Source: an uncultured Bacilli bacterium (GTDB lineage: Bacteria > Bacillota_I > Bacilli_A > RF39 > UBA660). From it: a stretch of DNA of 6,130 nucleotides. The notes beneath the pieces are model-generated. The model ran no database searches. It saw nothing but the letters and a program-made list of their open reading frames with translations, and was not told the origin of the DNA. Every line of letters starts with the position of its first letter. Positions within the stretch are counted from its first letter, which is position 1. Below are positions 5,432 through 6,130 of this stretch, one piece after another. Where the stretch lies: contig CALVPL010000104.1 in NCBI GenBank assembly GCA_944351315.1, forward strand, positions 1 to 6,130, in the 5' to 3' direction. The position numbers and the translations under genes were made by a program.

Positions 5432-5518
5432 ATGGATAAAAAAGAAGCTTGGAAAAAATTTAAGGAAACTGGAAAGATTGAATACTATTTAAAGTATAAG
5501 GGAAAAGAAGTGGAGTAA
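5432..5518 (+). CDS. yqzL: YqzL-like microprotein between era and recO
   Basis: This 28-residue ORF starts at ATG 5432 and ends with TAA 5516-5518, immediately before the recO ATG. Its sequence (MDKKEAWKKFKETGKIEYYL for the first 20 residues) matches the pattern I recall for the YqzL family, W-x-x-F-x-x-TG-x-I-x-x-YL, found in the same era-recO position in B. subtilis. The B. subtilis protein is longer, about 47 residues; here only the core motif plus a short basic tail remains. It is highly charged and has no membrane segment. The function of YqzL is unknown. A weak SD, GAGAGTGA (5419-5426), lies 5 nt upstream. Zero spacing to recO (TAA then ATG) suggests that its translation delivers ribosomes to recO, whose own SD lies within its last codons. 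Synteny and motif together support a real gene. Confidence 0.75.
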   Translation: MDKKEAWKKFKETGKIEYYLKYKGKEVE

Positions 5519-6130
5519 ATGATAACAAAAGTGATGGGTTTTATTATTAGCAGTACACCTTATAGGGAATCCTCACTTATTATGCAAATATTTACGAAAG
5601 AATATGGCCTTATTAGTGTGATAGGAAAAGGAGTTAAATCATTGAAAAGTCCTTTAAGAGCTTTAACTCTTCCTTACACGTATGGCTATTTTTATTTGTA
5701 TTATAAAGAAGGAAAAATGTCGATTTTAAAAGATGTTGATCTTATAGATCCATTATTAAATATTCATGAAGATATTATTAGTATTAGTTATGTGAATTAT
5801 CTTACGGATTTGACGAGTCAAGTTTATAAAGAAAGTATGGATTCTCATCTTTTTTCGTTATTTATTGAAACCATTTTAAAAATTAATGAAGGATTAAATC
5901 CGGCTGTGTTGACTAATATTTTAGAGGTGAAGTATTTGCCTATGCTCGGAGTTGGACTTTCTTTAGATGCTTGTATTCAATGCGGTAGTCAAAAAGAAAT
6001 TGTAACGATTGATGGGGATCGTGGAGGATTACTTTGTAAAAATTGCTATCAAAATGAAAGAATTGTTCCTTTAGAAGTATTAAAACTTTTAAGAATGTTT
6101 CAATATGTAGATATTAAAAAAATAAAAAAA
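5519..6130 (+). CDS. recO: DNA repair protein RecO, 3' end outside window
   Basis: RecO, with RecR and RecF, loads RecA onto SSB-coated single-stranded DNA and anneals strands in recombinational repair. The frame is open from ATG 5519 to the right edge, giving 204 residues of a family usually about 250 long, so roughly the last 50 are missing. The N-terminal OB-fold domain starts MITKVMGFIISSTPYRESSL and continues with FTKEYGLISVIGKGV (25-39), as expected for RecO (the YGL.SV..KG block). A helical domain follows from about residue 83. The zinc-binding cysteines of Gram-positive RecO are complete: C152, C155, C173 and C176 (CIQC...CKNC). The ATG directly follows the yqzL stop, with a GAAGTGGAG SD (5507-5515) inside the last yqzL codons. 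A later ATG at 5534 would remove conserved N-terminal residues and is less likely. Confidence 0.96.
   Translation, partial: MITKVMGFIISSTPYRESSLIMQIFTKEYGLISVIGKGVKSLKSPLRALTLPYTYGYFYLYYKEGKMSILKDVDLIDPLLNIHEDIISISYVNYLTDLTSQVYKESMDSHLFSLFIETILKINEGLNPAVLTNILEVKYLPMLGVGLSLDACIQCGSQKEIVTIDGDRGGLLCKNCYQNERIVPLEVLKLLRMFQYVDIKKIKK

Noticed and set aside
1..6130. Defence system, mobile element, CRISPR array, tRNA or rRNA
   Set aside because: I saw no direct repeats, transposase or phage genes, tRNA-like folds or sharp composition shifts; the window is mostly conserved core genes.

Overview
The window is a compact, AT-rich stretch with every supportable gene on the + strand. It reads with the standard bacterial code: TGA ends yqfC and tryptophan is TGG. 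Short intergenic gaps, overlapping starts, strong AAGGAGG-type Shine-Dalgarno (SD) sites and the gene content (yqfC, yqfD, ybeY, dgkA, era, yqzL, recO) point to a low-GC member of the Bacillota, probably a Bacilli-like lineage. The exact taxon cannot be fixed from the sequence; an uncultured gut Bacilli is a guess.

Layout. (1) 1-961: the 3' end of topA (DNA topoisomerase I, with its zinc-ribbon tail), followed closely by a small cysteine-rich protein with a C-terminal membrane segment. (2) 962-1629: a self-contained unit with a near-ideal sigma-A promoter, an unrecognised 197-residue protein, and an intrinsic terminator whose hairpin contains the stop codon. (3) 1656-5375: a tight gene string of yqfC and yqfD (sporulation-associated YabP/YqfC and YqfD families), a VanZ-family membrane protein, ybeY (16S rRNA maturation/quality-control endonuclease), dgkA (undecaprenol/diacylglycerol kinase) and era (GTPase for 30S assembly). 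(4) 5376-6130: a 56-nt gap with a possible SD-masking hairpin, a 28-codon yqzL-like microgene, and recO (recombination mediator) running off the right edge.

Regions 3 and 4 are a variant of the Bacillota block known from Bacillus subtilis as yqfC-yqfD-phoH-yqfF(pgpH)-ybeY-dgkA-cdd-era-yqzL-recO. Here phoH, pgpH and cdd are absent, and a VanZ-family gene sits where phoH and pgpH would be. ybeY and era both act on 16S rRNA and the small subunit. dgkA recycles the lipid carrier used for wall synthesis, and VanZ-family proteins are also linked to the envelope. recO belongs to DNA repair.

I found no defence system, mobile element, CRISPR array, tRNA or rRNA. The least explained parts are the 197-residue orphan with its own promoter and terminator, the cysteine-rich membrane-anchored small protein, and the rearranged core block.
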